Assembly (NCBI GenBank): GCA_016932335.1
Contig: JAFGCZ010000013.1
Span: 1-51,415 of the forward strand
From: Opitutales bacterium
Lineage (GTDB): Bacteria > Verrucomicrobiota > Verrucomicrobiia > Opitutales > Oceanipulchritudinaceae
DNA: 51,415 bases
Reading direction: 5' to 3'
Of this stretch, positions 9,310 to 18,005 are shown piece by piece. The position numbers and the translations under genes were made by a program. Each line of letters starts with the position of its first letter. Position 1 is the first letter of the stretch. The notes under the pieces are model-generated. The model did no database searches. It saw only the letters and a program-made list of their open reading frames with translations, and was not told the origin of the DNA.

Positions 9310-10491
9310 TCAAATATCGACTTCTGTTTCTACATCTAATTCGTAATCAACTCCTTCGATTCCAAAACCGAAGAGCTTTAGGAATTCCTTCTTGTAACCT
9401 TCGTAGTCTGTGATTTTAAATACATTCTCCGTGGTCACCTGAGGCCAAAGCGATTCTACCCCCTGTTGGATTTCCGGAAGCATTTCCAAGTCATCCATAC
9501 GTATCAGCCCCTCATCATCAAAGTCCAGGCAAGATTGATTATACATCTGAGTACGGAAAAGGCGATCGATTTGCTCTATACAGCCTTCGTGCGTTCCCTT
9601 TTCTTTCATCAACTTATAGAGAATCGAAATATATAGCGGGATCACCGGAATAGCGCTGCTGGCTTGAGTGACCAACGCCTTGTTTACGGAACAAAACGCA
9701 ACCCCGCGATGCAGCTTTAAGAGTGAATTGATGCGCTCCGCGGTTTCTTTCAGATGAACTTTGGCCATGCCGATGGTCCCATGTGTATAGATTGGCCATG
9801 TCAACGAAGGACCAATGTAGTCATACGCAACAGAGGCCACACCCTCTGCCAGAAGATTCTCTTTATCAAGCAGCTGAATCCAACGCTCCCAGTCTTCTCC
9901 CCCCATAACCTTCTTGGTTCCTTCGATCTCTTCTGTAGAAGCCGGTTCAACCGTAATCGTAGAAACTTCATCCGTATCCGTATTCACTGTTTTCGCGGAA
10001 TAGGCTTGGCCGATTGGCTTGAGGCATGATTTGTAAGTAATCCCAGTTTCAGGATCCGTTCTTCTTGGGGATGCCAGACTGTAAACAATCAAATCCACCT
10101 TACCCATATGCTGCTTAATTAACGCCACAACCTGGGCTTTAATTTCGTCAGAAAAGGCATCTCCATTGATATTCCAGGAATTGAGTCCTGCGGCAACCGC
10201 TTCCTTCTGAAAGGCTGCAGTGTTGTACCAACCGGCAGATGCAGGCTTGTTGGCATCAGCGGGACGCTCAAAGTAGACCCCCAATGTATTGGCCCCGCAG
10301 CCAAATGCACTGACAATACGTGATGCCAGTCCGTAACCGGTGGACGAGCCCAACACGAGGACGTTTTTAGGACCTTCTTTAACAGAGCCCTTACTGCGAA
10401 CGAAATCGATTTGTTCTCTAACATTTGCAGCGCAGCCTTCCGGATGAGCTGTAACACAAACAAATCCTCTTACTTTGGGTTTTATAATCAT
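9310..10491 (-). CDS. fabV: trans-2-enoyl-ACP/CoA reductase FabV (NADH)
   Basis: FabV catalyses the last reduction of each fatty-acid elongation cycle and is the enoyl reductase isozyme that commonly tolerates triclosan. The 393-residue length is typical (about 400). 'VLVLGSSTGYGLASRI' (45-60) is the extended cofactor loop. 'YTHGTIGMAK' gives Tyr235 and Lys244, the Y-x8-K active site that distinguishes FabV from FabI. 'FCSVNKALVTQASSAIPVIPLYISILYK' is represented in the C-terminal half with its expected order. Start is the ATG at 10491 (MIIKPKVRGF, the family N-terminus). The gene is monocistronic by context, downstream of tRNA-Arg, with its terminator in the neighbour. Confidence 0.96.
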   Translation of the reverse strand: MIIKPKVRGFVCVTAHPEGCAANVREQIDFVRSKGSVKEGPKNVLVLGSSTGYGLASRIVSAFGCGANTLGVYFERPADANKPASAGWYNTAAFQKEAVAAGLNSWNINGDAFSDEIKAQVVALIKQHMGKVDLIVYSLASPRRTDPETGITYKSCLKPIGQAYSAKTVNTDTDEVSTITVEPASTEEIEGTKKVMGGEDWERWIQLLDKENLLAEGVASVAYDYIGPSLTWPIYTHGTIGMAKVHLKETAERINSLLKLHRGVAFCSVNKALVTQASSAIPVIPLYISILYKLMKEKGTHEGCIEQIDRLFRTQMYNQSCLDFDDEGLIRMDDLEMLPEIQQGVESLWPQVTTENVFKITDYEGYKKEFLKLFGFGIEGVDYELDVETEVDI

Positions 10492-10563
10492 GAGAAAGAG
10501 ACTGGGAGGTTAATTAAAATACCTTAACCGAGAAAATTACCGAAAAGGATATGGATAGATGCA

Positions 10564-10638
10564 TGGTGCCCCCTGTGGGAATCGAACCCACATCTACGGT
10601 TTAGGAAACCATTGTTCTATCCGTTGAACTAAGGGGAC
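10564..10638 (-). tRNA. tRNA-Arg (anticodon CCU)
   Basis: The minus strand folds as a full 75-nt cloverleaf. The acceptor GUCCCCU pairs with AGGGGGC (one G-U), the D arm is GUUC/GAAC, and the anticodon stem AUGGU/ACCGU encloses the loop UUCCUAA, anticodon CCU, which reads AGG. The T arm is GUGGG-UUCGAUU-CCCAC. The 3' CCA is encoded (10564-10566). It lies between thiM and fabV on the same strand. Confidence 0.95.
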
Positions 10639-10714
10639 TAAATATTCTTTAAAAGGTTTTTACTATGCAAAGGGCTTTATGCTGGGCAAGCTCTTTTAGG
10701 GGAAACAGATCTGT

Positions 10715-11539
10715 TTACAACAGTTCTATCTTTGCCATTTTACTGAGCGTAGGCAGATCTACTGTGCTCAAGGCATCAAGCAAGGCAATCTGGTAACTCC
10801 CCGGCAGTTTGCTCTGCTCTGCGGCCAGTTCCCCGGATACGGCCATAATTAGAGCCGTAGCAACCGCCGCAGAAAATGGATCCAAGGCCACCGCAGCGCA
10901 TGCAGCAGCAAGCGCTCCCTGGACGCAACCGACACCGGTTACACGAGTCATCAGGCGATGACCATTTCGGCAGGTTGCAACCTGTTTCCCATCCGTAATA
11001 TAATCAACTTCTCCAGTGATCAGAACGGTACTCTCATAACTTTGAGCAAGCAACTTGGCCGCATTTAATGCTGATGCAGCAGTATCTCCACTATCAACAC
11101 CCCGCCCTTTTCCTGAACGACCTGACAAGGCAATCACCTCGGAGGCATTTCCTCGAATTAAGGTCGGTTTTTTCTCCAATAATTCTCTGGCGAAAAGAGT
11201 TCGTTTTTCAACGACCCCCACAGCCACCGGATCTAAAACCCATGGCTTACCGGCGGCAACAGCGGATGATACGGCAGATCTGGCCGTTGTCATGAAACTC
11301 TCTGTAAGTGTTCCAACATTTATAAGTAAAGCATCAGCTAATGCCGCAAATTCAAAAGCCTCCTGCGGGTCTTCGATCATTGCCGGTGCAGCATCGAGCG
11401 CCAGTAATGTATTTGCAGTAAAGTTTTTAACGACATTATTGGTTAGGCAGTGCACCAGCGGGTGCCGTCGCCTGATCTGTTCAATAATGCCAAAGATCGC
11501 AGCAAAGGAGTCGGTATTCATGATGTGGTCTTCTCTCAT
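10715..11539 (-). CDS. thiM: hydroxyethylthiazole kinase
   Basis: ThiM phosphorylates 4-methyl-5-(2-hydroxyethyl)thiazole, letting the cell salvage the thiazole half of thiamine. The 274-residue protein has the ribokinase-like family pattern: 'HPLVHCLTNNVVKNFTAN' at the substrate site (about 26-43), 'KPWVLDPVAVG' (98-108), 'LIRGNASEV' (127-135), and 'VTGVGCVQGALAAA' with the conserved catalytic-site Cys205. Two ATG starts are possible (11539 or codon 7 at 11521). No thiE, thiD or TPP riboswitch is adjacent, so it is an isolated salvage gene here. Confidence 0.95.
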   Translation of the reverse strand: MREDHIMNTDSFAAIFGIIEQIRRRHPLVHCLTNNVVKNFTANTLLALDAAPAMIEDPQEAFEFAALADALLINVGTLTESFMTTARSAVSSAVAAGKPWVLDPVAVGVVEKRTLFARELLEKKPTLIRGNASEVIALSGRSGKGRGVDSGDTAASALNAAKLLAQSYESTVLITGEVDYITDGKQVATCRNGHRLMTRVTGVGCVQGALAAACAAVALDPFSAAVATALIMAVSGELAAEQSKLPGSYQIALLDALSTVDLPTLSKMAKIELL

Positions 11540-11600
11540 TAGGGGATACGGAAGGCAGAATCAAGAACTGGTTTAAAGAAAACTGATTGAGAAGATAATC

Positions 11601-11609
11601 TGCTATAAT
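11601..11609 (+). promoter_or_regulatory. candidate extended -10 promoter of the queuosine operon
   Basis: TG-C-TATAAT is a consensus extended -10 element. No good -35 lies at 17 bp (TTGAGA at 11587-11592 is too close), which an extended -10 can tolerate. An alternative is TTGACC (11612-11617), a 17-base spacer and TTTATG (11635-11640), which would start transcription right at the aptamer. Confidence 0.45.
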
Positions 11610-11646
11610 ACTTGACCTCGAATTACTTCCGTTTTTTATGCTGCAG

Positions 11647-11688
11647 CCGACAGTTCGAAACCCTCCTGTCGTAAAACAAAACTAGGCT
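11647..11688 (+). promoter_or_regulatory. candidate preQ1-I riboswitch
   Basis: A perfect 6-bp stem CGACAG (11648-11653) / CTGTCG (11666-11671) encloses the 12-base loop TTCGAAACCCTC. It is followed by an A-rich tail TAAAACAAAACTAGG ending just before the ATG at 11689. This is the layout of the small preQ1 class I aptamer: one hairpin, C-rich 3' loop side, and an A-rich tail with a GG that can pair back into the loop. The tail overlaps the ribosome-binding region, so preQ1 binding would block translation. The downstream transporter, queF and queC are classic targets. The assignment is by pattern and context; no covariance search was possible. Confidence 0.65.
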
Positions 11689-12366
11689 ATGAAACGTAAC
11701 ACCAGAATTCTCTTGGCGCTTACTGCTGCATTTATTGCGGCACTAGTCGTCAGTAATGTAATTGCCATTAAGACGATTTCTCTGTTCGGACTGGTTGGTC
11801 CGGCTGGAATTATCGCTTATTCATTCACCTTTGCGTTGACTGATACGCTGGCTGAACTGTTTGGTCGAAAAACAACACAGTTTGTCGTAAATCTGGGTGT
11901 CGCCTGCATTCTTTTTGCAGGAGCGCTTATCTATCTGGCAGTGCATGCCCCTGGATCTCCTTTTTGGTCAAACCAAAATGCTTATGAGGCTGTATTAGGA
12001 AACAATCTGAGAATCGTAATTGCCTGTTTGTTGGCATACTATACCAGTCAGACCTACGATGTCTGGGTTTTCCATCTGTTGAAAAAGCTGACCAAAGACA
12101 AGCAGCTCTGGCTCAGAAACAATTTATCTACAATGGGCTCTCAAATGTTGGATACAGCCATATTTGTCGGTATAGGCTTTGCCGGAACCGGGGCTCCGAT
12201 TGTAGAGATGATCATTGGGCAATATATTTGTAAGTTGATTATCGCACTTTTCGATACGCCTTTTGTGTATTTATTAGTCTATCTGTTAAAGGACCATACA
12301 CAGGATGAATTGATTAAAAATGACGCTTTGCTGAGCAATGAAACACCCATCTACAACATTTATTAA
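11689..12366 (+). CDS. queuosine precursor transporter, YhhQ/VUT family
   Basis: This 225-residue integral membrane protein has about six hydrophobic helices and the family features 'ALVVSNVIAIKTISLFG' near the N-terminus, 'FALTDTLAELFGRK' (about 49-62) and 'SQMLDTAIFVGIGF' in the C-terminal half. Members of this family (YhhQ/QPTR) import preQ0 or preQ1 for queuosine synthesis. It is first in an operon with queF (29 bp overlap) and queC, which supports that role strongly. The start lies directly after the candidate preQ1 riboswitch. Confidence 0.92.
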   Translation: MKRNTRILLALTAAFIAALVVSNVIAIKTISLFGLVGPAGIIAYSFTFALTDTLAELFGRKTTQFVVNLGVACILFAGALIYLAVHAPGSPFWSNQNAYEAVLGNNLRIVIACLLAYYTSQTYDVWVFHLLKKLTKDKQLWLRNNLSTMGSQMLDTAIFVGIGFAGTGAPIVEMIIGQYICKLIIALFDTPFVYLLVYLLKDHTQDELIKNDALLSNETPIYNIY

Positions 12367-13228
12367 GGGATTATGTCGACTGGGCGAAAGCGTCAGCTAT
12401 GGAACCCGTTACGACAAGTCTCTATTATTTGCCATCCCGCGCAGTGAAAATCGAGCGCGTTACGCCATCAATGAAGGAGCGCTTCCCTTCATCGGCCAAG
12501 ATAGTTGGCATGCCTACGAATCCGGTTTTATTACGGAAAGTGGCCTTCCAGTAGCCGGCTTGTTAAAAATCGTCATACCGGCAGATTCTCCTTACCTGGT
12601 TGAGAGTAAATCGCTAAAACTGTATTTGAATTCCTTCAACATGGAACCGCTGGGGGCCAGCCGAAGCGAAGCCATCTCGCGGTATGTTTCCATCATTCAG
12701 CAGGATCTGAGCGCATTATTGGAAAGTGATGTACAGGCAGCATTTCACGAGAAAGAAGAGTTCTTGAGCGGCGGCTTCGATCATTATCCGGTGCTGGAGG
12801 ATCAATCATTTGCAGCGTTATTGGATTTTGTTCATTTCAAGGAAACTCCTGAGCTCTTGAAGAAGGAATCGATCTCCAGTCCCGCATTCTGGTGCTGTCA
12901 TTTATTAAGGAGCAACTGCAAGGTTACCCACCAACCGGACTGGGGGACAGCGTATATTTATGTTGAAGGCGACACCGGCATTACCCCTCAATCTCTATTA
13001 CGGTATCTGGTTTCGTTCCGGGAAGAGTTCCATTTTCACGAAGAGGTTTGTGAGATGATCTACAAACGCATCTATGATTTAATCACACCCCCAAAACTCT
13101 CTGTAACCTGCATTTACACACGGCGCGGAGGAATTGATATCTGCCCTCAACGCTGTAGTCACAGCGATTTAATCTCCCCTCCCTTGGCACATCCCCAACA
13201 ATTAGCCAAACGCCTGTTACGCCAATGA
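12338..13228 (+). CDS. queF: NADPH-dependent 7-cyano-7-deazaguanine (preQ0) reductase, long form
   Basis: QueF reduces the nitrile of preQ0 to the amine preQ1 using NADPH. The 296-residue length marks the bimodular YqcD type found in E. coli (282), not the short YkvM type. Collinear motifs include 'PRSENRARYAI', 'VESKSLKLYLNSFN' (the QueF signature), 'HLLRSNCKVTHQPDWG' with the thioimide-forming Cys194, 'LLRYLVSFREE.FHE' and the C-terminal 'YTRRGGIDICP'. It overlaps the transporter by 29 bp and queC by 4 bp (ATGA), so the three are translationally coupled. Confidence 0.97.
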   Translation: MKHPSTTFIKGLCRLGESVSYGTRYDKSLLFAIPRSENRARYAINEGALPFIGQDSWHAYESGFITESGLPVAGLLKIVIPADSPYLVESKSLKLYLNSFNMEPLGASRSEAISRYVSIIQQDLSALLESDVQAAFHEKEEFLSGGFDHYPVLEDQSFAALLDFVHFKETPELLKKESISSPAFWCCHLLRSNCKVTHQPDWGTAYIYVEGDTGITPQSLLRYLVSFREEFHFHEEVCEMIYKRIYDLITPPKLSVTCIYTRRGGIDICPQRCSHSDLISPPLAHPQQLAKRLLRQ

Positions 13229-13881
13229 AAAGTGTTGTTCTTATTTATTCAGGTGGCCTTGATTCCACAGTCCTTCTCTACGACTGCCTTGCACAGGGAA
13301 TAAAAGTTCGCACCTTAAGCATTAACTATGGGCAAAAACATAGTAAAGAGCTTCTTGTTGCTCATGAAACAACAACCCAACTCGGGATTGAACACCGCTG
13401 TGTTGATCTCTCCTGTCTTGGAAAAATACTCAACAGCAGTCTGACCATTACGCATGAGGAGATTCCCGAGGGGCATTACGAGGCGGAGAATATGAAAGCG
13501 ACGGTAGTACCCAACCGTAACATGATTCTACTTTCGATTGCCGCAGGTTGGGCCATCTCTACACGCAGCGATGCTGTCGCCTATGGGGCTCACGGCGGTG
13601 ACCACGCCATTTACCCGGACTGCAGAGAATCCTTTGCGGATGCGTTGGATAAAGCCATTCAGCTGGCGGACTGGCACCCGGTAACCTTATGGAGACCCTA
13701 TGTGCATCTGAACAAGACTGATCTTGTGAAGAAAGGAATGGAGCTGGGCGTTCCATTCGCCAAGACATGGAGCTGCTATAAAGGTGGGCATATACATTGC
13801 GGGAAATGTGGAACCTGCCGGGAACGCAAAGAAGCATTCTCCCTTGCGGGAGTGTATGATCCCACCACTTACGCCGGCTAA
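13225..13881 (+). CDS. queC: 7-cyano-7-deazaguanine synthase
   Basis: QueC converts 7-carboxy-7-deazaguanine to preQ0 with ATP and ammonia. The 218-residue protein has the PP-loop 'YSGGLDSTVLL' at the N-terminus, 'VPNRNMILLSIA' in the middle, and a zinc site formed by Cys184, Cys192, Cys195 and Cys198 ('CYKGGHIHCGKCGTCRERK'). It is last in the operon, overlapping queF by 4 bp. queD and queE, needed for the earlier steps, are not in the window. Confidence 0.97.
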   Translation: MKSVVLIYSGGLDSTVLLYDCLAQGIKVRTLSINYGQKHSKELLVAHETTTQLGIEHRCVDLSCLGKILNSSLTITHEEIPEGHYEAENMKATVVPNRNMILLSIAAGWAISTRSDAVAYGAHGGDHAIYPDCRESFADALDKAIQLADWHPVTLWRPYVHLNKTDLVKKGMELGVPFAKTWSCYKGGHIHCGKCGTCRERKEAFSLAGVYDPTTYAG

Positions 13882-13885
13882 TCCG

Positions 13886-13916
13886 AAAAAAAGCCGCAGA
13901 TTTCTCTGCGACTTTT
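13886..13916. terminator. bidirectional terminator between queC and the TonB receptor
   Basis: The stem CGCAGA (13895-13900) / TCTGCG (13905-13910) has a 4-base loop. It is flanked by an A run on the left (13886-13892) and a short T tract on the right (CTTTT), so it can end transcription from both convergent genes. Confidence 0.7.
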
Positions 13917-13941
13917 ATAATCGAACCAAAACTCAACGTTC

Positions 13942-16065
13942 TTAAAATTCGTAGGTGTATTTGACTGAGAAATGGCGCCCTTCCAGCGGGTAATCCAACT
14001 TCTCGTAGTAATACTCGTCCAGGATATTTCCGACTGTCAGAGAAATCTCGTGATTTGAGAGGAAATGATATCCGACGCTCCAGTCGAAAACCCAGTAATC
14101 GGGATATTCGTACCAGTCACCGCCATAGTAGTCATCAAAAGTATAATCGATGTCCCAGCGGTGTCCGTTGTAACGGGCAGTTAGACGAGACCAAAGGTTG
14201 ATTCCTCTGTAGGCCAAAGAAATGTTACCCTTCCACTTGGCAATGTTTTTGACCGCTTCAAGAGAGCCATCGACCCACGTTTCCGCCTTATCCATATAAG
14301 TCCAGTTCGCTTCAATATTCCAGATATTGGGATGCATACCAAATGTCCTGCCAACATCAATTGAAGAGACAAATTCAACGCCCTGCATTTCCTGTGTGTC
14401 TGCATTTACGTAGAGGTACTTTCTGCGTCCCTCAGCATCGAGCTCTCCAGTGTTGATGTTTGTAATTTTATCATCAACGTCTGTGGAAAACAGCGTAACG
14501 TCCAAATTAAAATATTTCCCATTGTATTCCAGTCCCAGATCATAAGTAACACTGCTTTCCGGGTCTAAATCGGGATTACCGTAAGATCCCTTGGTATAGG
14601 TCGAGTAGAAGCTTTCATAAAAACCTGCCAACTGCTCCGCATCCGGAGTAATGAATGCCGTTCCGGCAGACGCATGCAAACGCCACTGATCGGAAAACTT
14701 CCAAACCAATCCGGCGCGAGGGCTAAAATGATCGAAGTCGACCTTCCCTCCCTGATACATATACGAAGTACCTTCGTAAGTGGATGAATCCACCGTGGTA
14801 TCAATCTCATCAAAACGTCCACCGGCCGTTAGAATCAGGCGATCATCGACAAAGCGGTTGATAGACTCCATGTAGATCCCCATTTTTTCGCGTTCAGAAT
14901 TGGGGCGGTAATAGGTTCTGACAGAGCCATCGGCATTCTTGGATAAGTAATCCTCTTCCTGATTATTGTAGTCGATGCCAAAGGTTAAATCATTGTGCTC
15001 GGTAATCTCCCAAAAGTCCTGCAGTTGTATCCCATGCTCGGTGATATCTGTATCGTTTGTTCTGCCATTGTAGGATGAAGAATAGCAATCATCCGCATAA
15101 GTCTGCAGGGCATCCAATTGATTGAGATAGATTTGAGCCGAAAGTGTTTGAGTTTCATACTTCCCCGAAATATCCAGCGAAAGATCGTAACGCTGCATAT
15201 CTCTGTTACTGTAATTGGAAGCATGGAACTGTTGATTGCTCAAAGCTCCGGGAACACCAATATTATTTTGAATGCTTCCGTTAAAGTACAAGTCTGCACT
15301 CCAAACTTGATTCAACTGATACCCAAGGCGTCCGGACCAATCGGTGCGCGTAAATTCGGTGTTCTGATAGCGGTCACCCCCATCCGAACCAACCTCATAG
15401 GCATCTCCATCTCCAACACGGTAGGATTCTCCGCGATCTGTAAAAGCTACAGCTGCATCAAAAGAGAATTTATCGGTAAGACTGCCTCCGACTGAAAGCC
15501 CGGCTTTGCTCTCATCGTAGCTGCCGTAGCTGGCATAGGCACTTCCGGAAACGTCTCCTTTGGATTTTTTTGTAATGATGTTAACTACACCACCCATGGC
15601 CGAAGGGCCATATATAGCTGATGCGGGCCCCTTAAGTACCTCAATACGTTCTATATTTACTGAAGGAATGTTCCCCATACTTGCGGAAACCGGATGACCG
15701 TTTACCAGAATCAATGTGTATGGGTTCGTTTCATTGGAATATTGGGGCCTAAACCCCCTCAGGGAAACACCGGAAGTTCCACCCGGATATTCAATGACAT
15801 CCACGGATGTGGTTTTTTTCAACAGGTCCGTAGCATAAACACCATCCAAGCTATTCAGCACAAGGCCATCAATTACATCAATTGATTGAACTACATTTAC
15901 TTTATCCATCCGGACTCGATTTGCCGTGATGACAAAGGGCTCCAACTCTTCAATATCTCCGTGTTTCAGCGGATAGGTTAAAGATTGAGCGTTAATATTG
16001 GAGGATGCCAGCAGCGGCAGAGCGAATAAGGCTGCGTGGCGAGCAGAAGGAAACAGGATATTCAT
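13942..16065 (-). CDS. TonB-dependent outer-membrane receptor
   Basis: The ATG at 16065 gives 707 residues with a signal peptide (MNILFPSARHAALFALPLLA, cut near 'NINAQS'); the 27 upstream codons are probably untranslated. 'LEPFVITANRV' is the TonB-box/plug entry seen in many Verrucomicrobiota and Bacteroidota receptors. The plug domain contains 'GVSLRGFRP' and 'IERIEVLKGPASAIYGPSAMGGVVNIITKK'. The C-terminal barrel has alternating aromatic strands and ends in 'HFSVKYTYEF' with the terminal Phe used for BAM insertion. CirA/BtuB-type siderophore or cobalamin receptors are the nearest sort; the ligand is unknown. No TonB, ExbBD or ABC importer is adjacent. It is divergent from a MarR gene and may be its target. 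Confidence 0.93.
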   Translation of the reverse strand: MNILFPSARHAALFALPLLASSNINAQSLTYPLKHGDIEELEPFVITANRVRMDKVNVVQSIDVIDGLVLNSLDGVYATDLLKKTTSVDVIEYPGGTSGVSLRGFRPQYSNETNPYTLILVNGHPVSASMGNIPSVNIERIEVLKGPASAIYGPSAMGGVVNIITKKSKGDVSGSAYASYGSYDESKAGLSVGGSLTDKFSFDAAVAFTDRGESYRVGDGDAYEVGSDGGDRYQNTEFTRTDWSGRLGYQLNQVWSADLYFNGSIQNNIGVPGALSNQQFHASNYSNRDMQRYDLSLDISGKYETQTLSAQIYLNQLDALQTYADDCYSSSYNGRTNDTDITEHGIQLQDFWEITEHNDLTFGIDYNNQEEDYLSKNADGSVRTYYRPNSEREKMGIYMESINRFVDDRLILTAGGRFDEIDTTVDSSTYEGTSYMYQGGKVDFDHFSPRAGLVWKFSDQWRLHASAGTAFITPDAEQLAGFYESFYSTYTKGSYGNPDLDPESSVTYDLGLEYNGKYFNLDVTLFSTDVDDKITNINTGELDAEGRRKYLYVNADTQEMQGVEFVSSIDVGRTFGMHPNIWNIEANWTYMDKAETWVDGSLEAVKNIAKWKGNISLAYRGINLWSRLTARYNGHRWDIDYTFDDYYGGDWYEYPDYWVFDWSVGYHFLSNHEISLTVGNILDEYYYEKLDYPLEGRHFSVKYTYEF

Positions 16066-16086
16066 AAGCTTAACTTTTTGACAAAT

Positions 16087-16129
16087 TAATGCCATAAGCA
16101 CGACCTTAAGTGGCAATATAATGCCATTA
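16087..16129. promoter_or_regulatory. two phased direct repeats plus a palindrome, candidate MarR operators
   Basis: TAATGCCATAA (16087-16097) and TAATGCCATTA (16119-16129) match at 10 of 11 bases and start 32 bp apart, three helical turns. The second is part of the inverted repeat TGGCA-N6-TGCCA (16111-16126), which on the minus strand overlaps a -10-like TATATT. They lie in the 132 bp region shared by the TonB receptor and the MarR gene. The repeats are seen; that MarR binds them is inference. Confidence 0.5.
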
Positions 16130-16197
16130 GTCAAACATAATAACATTCTATATATATTTCTTGATCTAATCTTTTCTGTACGAATAATACATTGCCC

Positions 16198-16668
16198 ATG
16201 CCTATTCTAGAATCCTGTTTTGACAAGCGAGTGCTGCTCTCTTTGCGCAGAATCATCAGATCCGTTGATATTTACTCCCGTAAGTTAAACAGCGAATTCG
16301 GACTTACGACACCCCAATTACTTTGCCTCTCTGCCCTTGCCGAAGACCATGATATGGTCATGTCTGATCTGGCACGGACCATCAATTTAAGTGCCAGCAC
16401 CGTCATTGGGATCGTAGATCGGTTAGAGCATAAAAAGCTGCTGCAGCGTATTCGCTCAGATACCGACAGACGCAAGGTTAAAGTAGAAATCACAGAAGCT
16501 GGTCGTACCATCGCCAACAAGGCGCCATCCCTTCTACAGGACAATTTTACTCAACGTTTTGCATCGTTAACGCAAAATGAGCAACTGCAAATTACAAACG
16601 CACTGGAACGAGTTGTTGAACTCATGGATGCAGAGAGAATTGACGCATCCCCCAACCTGATTCCCTAG
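16198..16668 (+). CDS. MarR-family regulator, EctR/CosR-like
   Basis: This 156-residue winged-helix regulator (ATG at 16198; a TTG two codons upstream is less likely) has the MarR core: 'GLTTPQLLCLSALAED' (about 38-53), the recognition region 'LSASTVIGIVDRLEHKKLL' and the wing 'RSDTDRRKVKVEITEAG'. The N-terminal 'SLRRIIRSVDIYSRKLN' followed by 'GLTTPQLL' resembles EctR1/CosR, which control ectoine and compatible-solute genes. It lies 31 bp before ablA, which makes osmolyte control the most likely role, and it is divergent from the TonB receptor. The EctR/CosR placement is from memory of the family and context. Confidence 0.88.
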   Translation: MPILESCFDKRVLLSLRRIIRSVDIYSRKLNSEFGLTTPQLLCLSALAEDHDMVMSDLARTINLSASTVIGIVDRLEHKKLLQRIRSDTDRRKVKVEITEAGRTIANKAPSLLQDNFTQRFASLTQNEQLQITNALERVVELMDAERIDASPNLIP

Positions 16669-16699
16669 AAAAAGGCGAAACAGGTAGTGCATCAGAATA

Positions 16700-18004
16700 A
16701 TGGTTATTACTGAAAAGCAACAGGATATATTCAATCAAATTGACAAGAACAAAGGCAATCGCTGGACAGACTGGAAATGGCAAATTCGCCATGCCATCCG
16801 CGATTTGAATACCTTCGAAAAACTACTGGGAGTAACGCTCTCAGATTCCGCCAGGGAACAATTCGAGGATATAACGGGACGGTTCCCCATGGCCATTACG
16901 CCATACTACTTATCCCTAATGGATACGGATGATCTAGAAAATGATCCCATTTTCAAGCAAAGCTTCCCTGTCGCGGAAGAGCTGACGATCGATTCCTCCG
17001 AAATGAACGATCCTCTGCATGAAGATGAGGATTGCCCCGTGGCAGGAGTAACACACAGATATCCGGACCGTGTATTACTTCTGGTGAGTAATACATGTGC
17101 GATGTATTGCCGGCATTGTACGCGCAAGCGCAGGGTTGGCGATGTCGACAGTGTTCCAGGAAAATCACAAATTGCCGCTGCCATAGACTACATTAGAAAT
17201 AATCCGCAAATTCGGGATGTACTGTTAAGTGGTGGAGATCCTTTTCTGTTGGGAGACGATTACCTTGACTGGATTCTAACGGAACTTCGCCATATTCCGC
17301 ACGTTGAAGTCATACGAATAGGAACGAGAACCCCTGTAGTCCTCCCCTATCGCATAACCGATGATTTGGTTGAGATGCTAAAGAAGCACCATCCGATCTG
17401 GATCAATACACACTTCAACCATCCAAGGGAGATAACCGATTCCTCCAGGATGGCACTTAAAAGACTTGCTGATTCAGGCATACCTCTGGGAAATCAGTCG
17501 GTATTACTCGCGGGGGTAAATGATTGCCCCAGAATCATGAGATCCTTGGTTCACAAATTGGTGATGAATCGAGTTCGCCCCTATTACCTGTATCAGTGCG
17601 ATTTATCTGAAGGGCTCAGCCATTTTCGCACTCCCGTGGGCAAAGGGATTGAGATATTGGAAAGTCTTATTGGGCATACCAGTGGTTTTTGTGTCCCAAC
17701 ATACGTCATTGATGCTCCAGGTGGCGGTGGAAAGATCCCGATAATGCCGAACTACTTGATCTCCTGGTCTACCAACAAGGTTGTGCTGAGGAACTACGAA
17801 GGGGTTATAACAACATACAAAGAACCGGATTCTTATGAACCGACATTTTGTGATCGCAACTGTGAAGAGTGCAATCTGAACCTCTCACTCGAAGACGCTG
17901 ATGAACGGAAATCCATTGGCATTGAGCAGTTACTGTCTGACTATAACGAAACGATCTCACTAATCCCGGCCAACAATTCGAGGCACGAAAGGAGGCATTC
18001 TTAA
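16700..18004 (+). CDS. ablA: lysine 2,3-aminomutase (AblA type)
   Basis: A radical-SAM, PLP-dependent enzyme that converts L-alpha-lysine to L-beta-lysine. At 434 residues it is the size of KamA (about 416). The [4Fe-4S] motif CxxxCxxC is Cys133, Cys137 and Cys140 ('[11 protein letters not shown]'), and '[13 protein letters not shown]' is the radical-SAM GGD region. Lys345 in '[10 protein letters not shown]' is the PLP lysine, and '[17 protein letters not shown]' is the typical substrate/dimer segment. A C-terminal Cys-rich '[10 protein letters not shown]' is also family-typical. ablB begins one base after its stop, so the beta-lysine made here is meant for acetylation (osmolyte synthesis), not lysine fermentation. 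Confidence 0.95.
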   Translation: MVITEKQQDIFNQIDKNKGNRWTDWKWQIRHAIRDLNTFEKLLGVTLSDSAREQFEDITGRFPMAITPYYLSLMDTDDLENDPIFKQSFPVAEELTIDSSEMNDPLHEDEDCPVAGVTHRYPDRVLLLVSNTCAMYCRHCTRKRRVGDVDSVPGKSQIAAAIDYIRNNPQIRDVLLSGGDPFLLGDDYLDWILTELRHIPHVEVIRIGTRTPVVLPYRITDDLVEMLKKHHPIWINTHFNHPREITDSSRMALKRLADSGIPLGNQSVLLAGVNDCPRIMRSLVHKLVMNRVRPYYLYQCDLSEGLSHFRTPVGKGIEILESLIGHTSGFCVPTYVIDAPGGGGKIPIMPNYLISWSTNKVVLRNYEGVITTYKEPDSYEPTFCDRNCEECNLNLSLEDADERKSIGIEQLLSDYNETISLIPANNSRHERRHS

Positions 18005-18005
18005 G

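Noticed and set aside
11540..11600. possible TPP riboswitch before thiM
   Set aside because: The conserved CUGAGA and related TPP aptamer elements are absent on the minus strand upstream of thiM.
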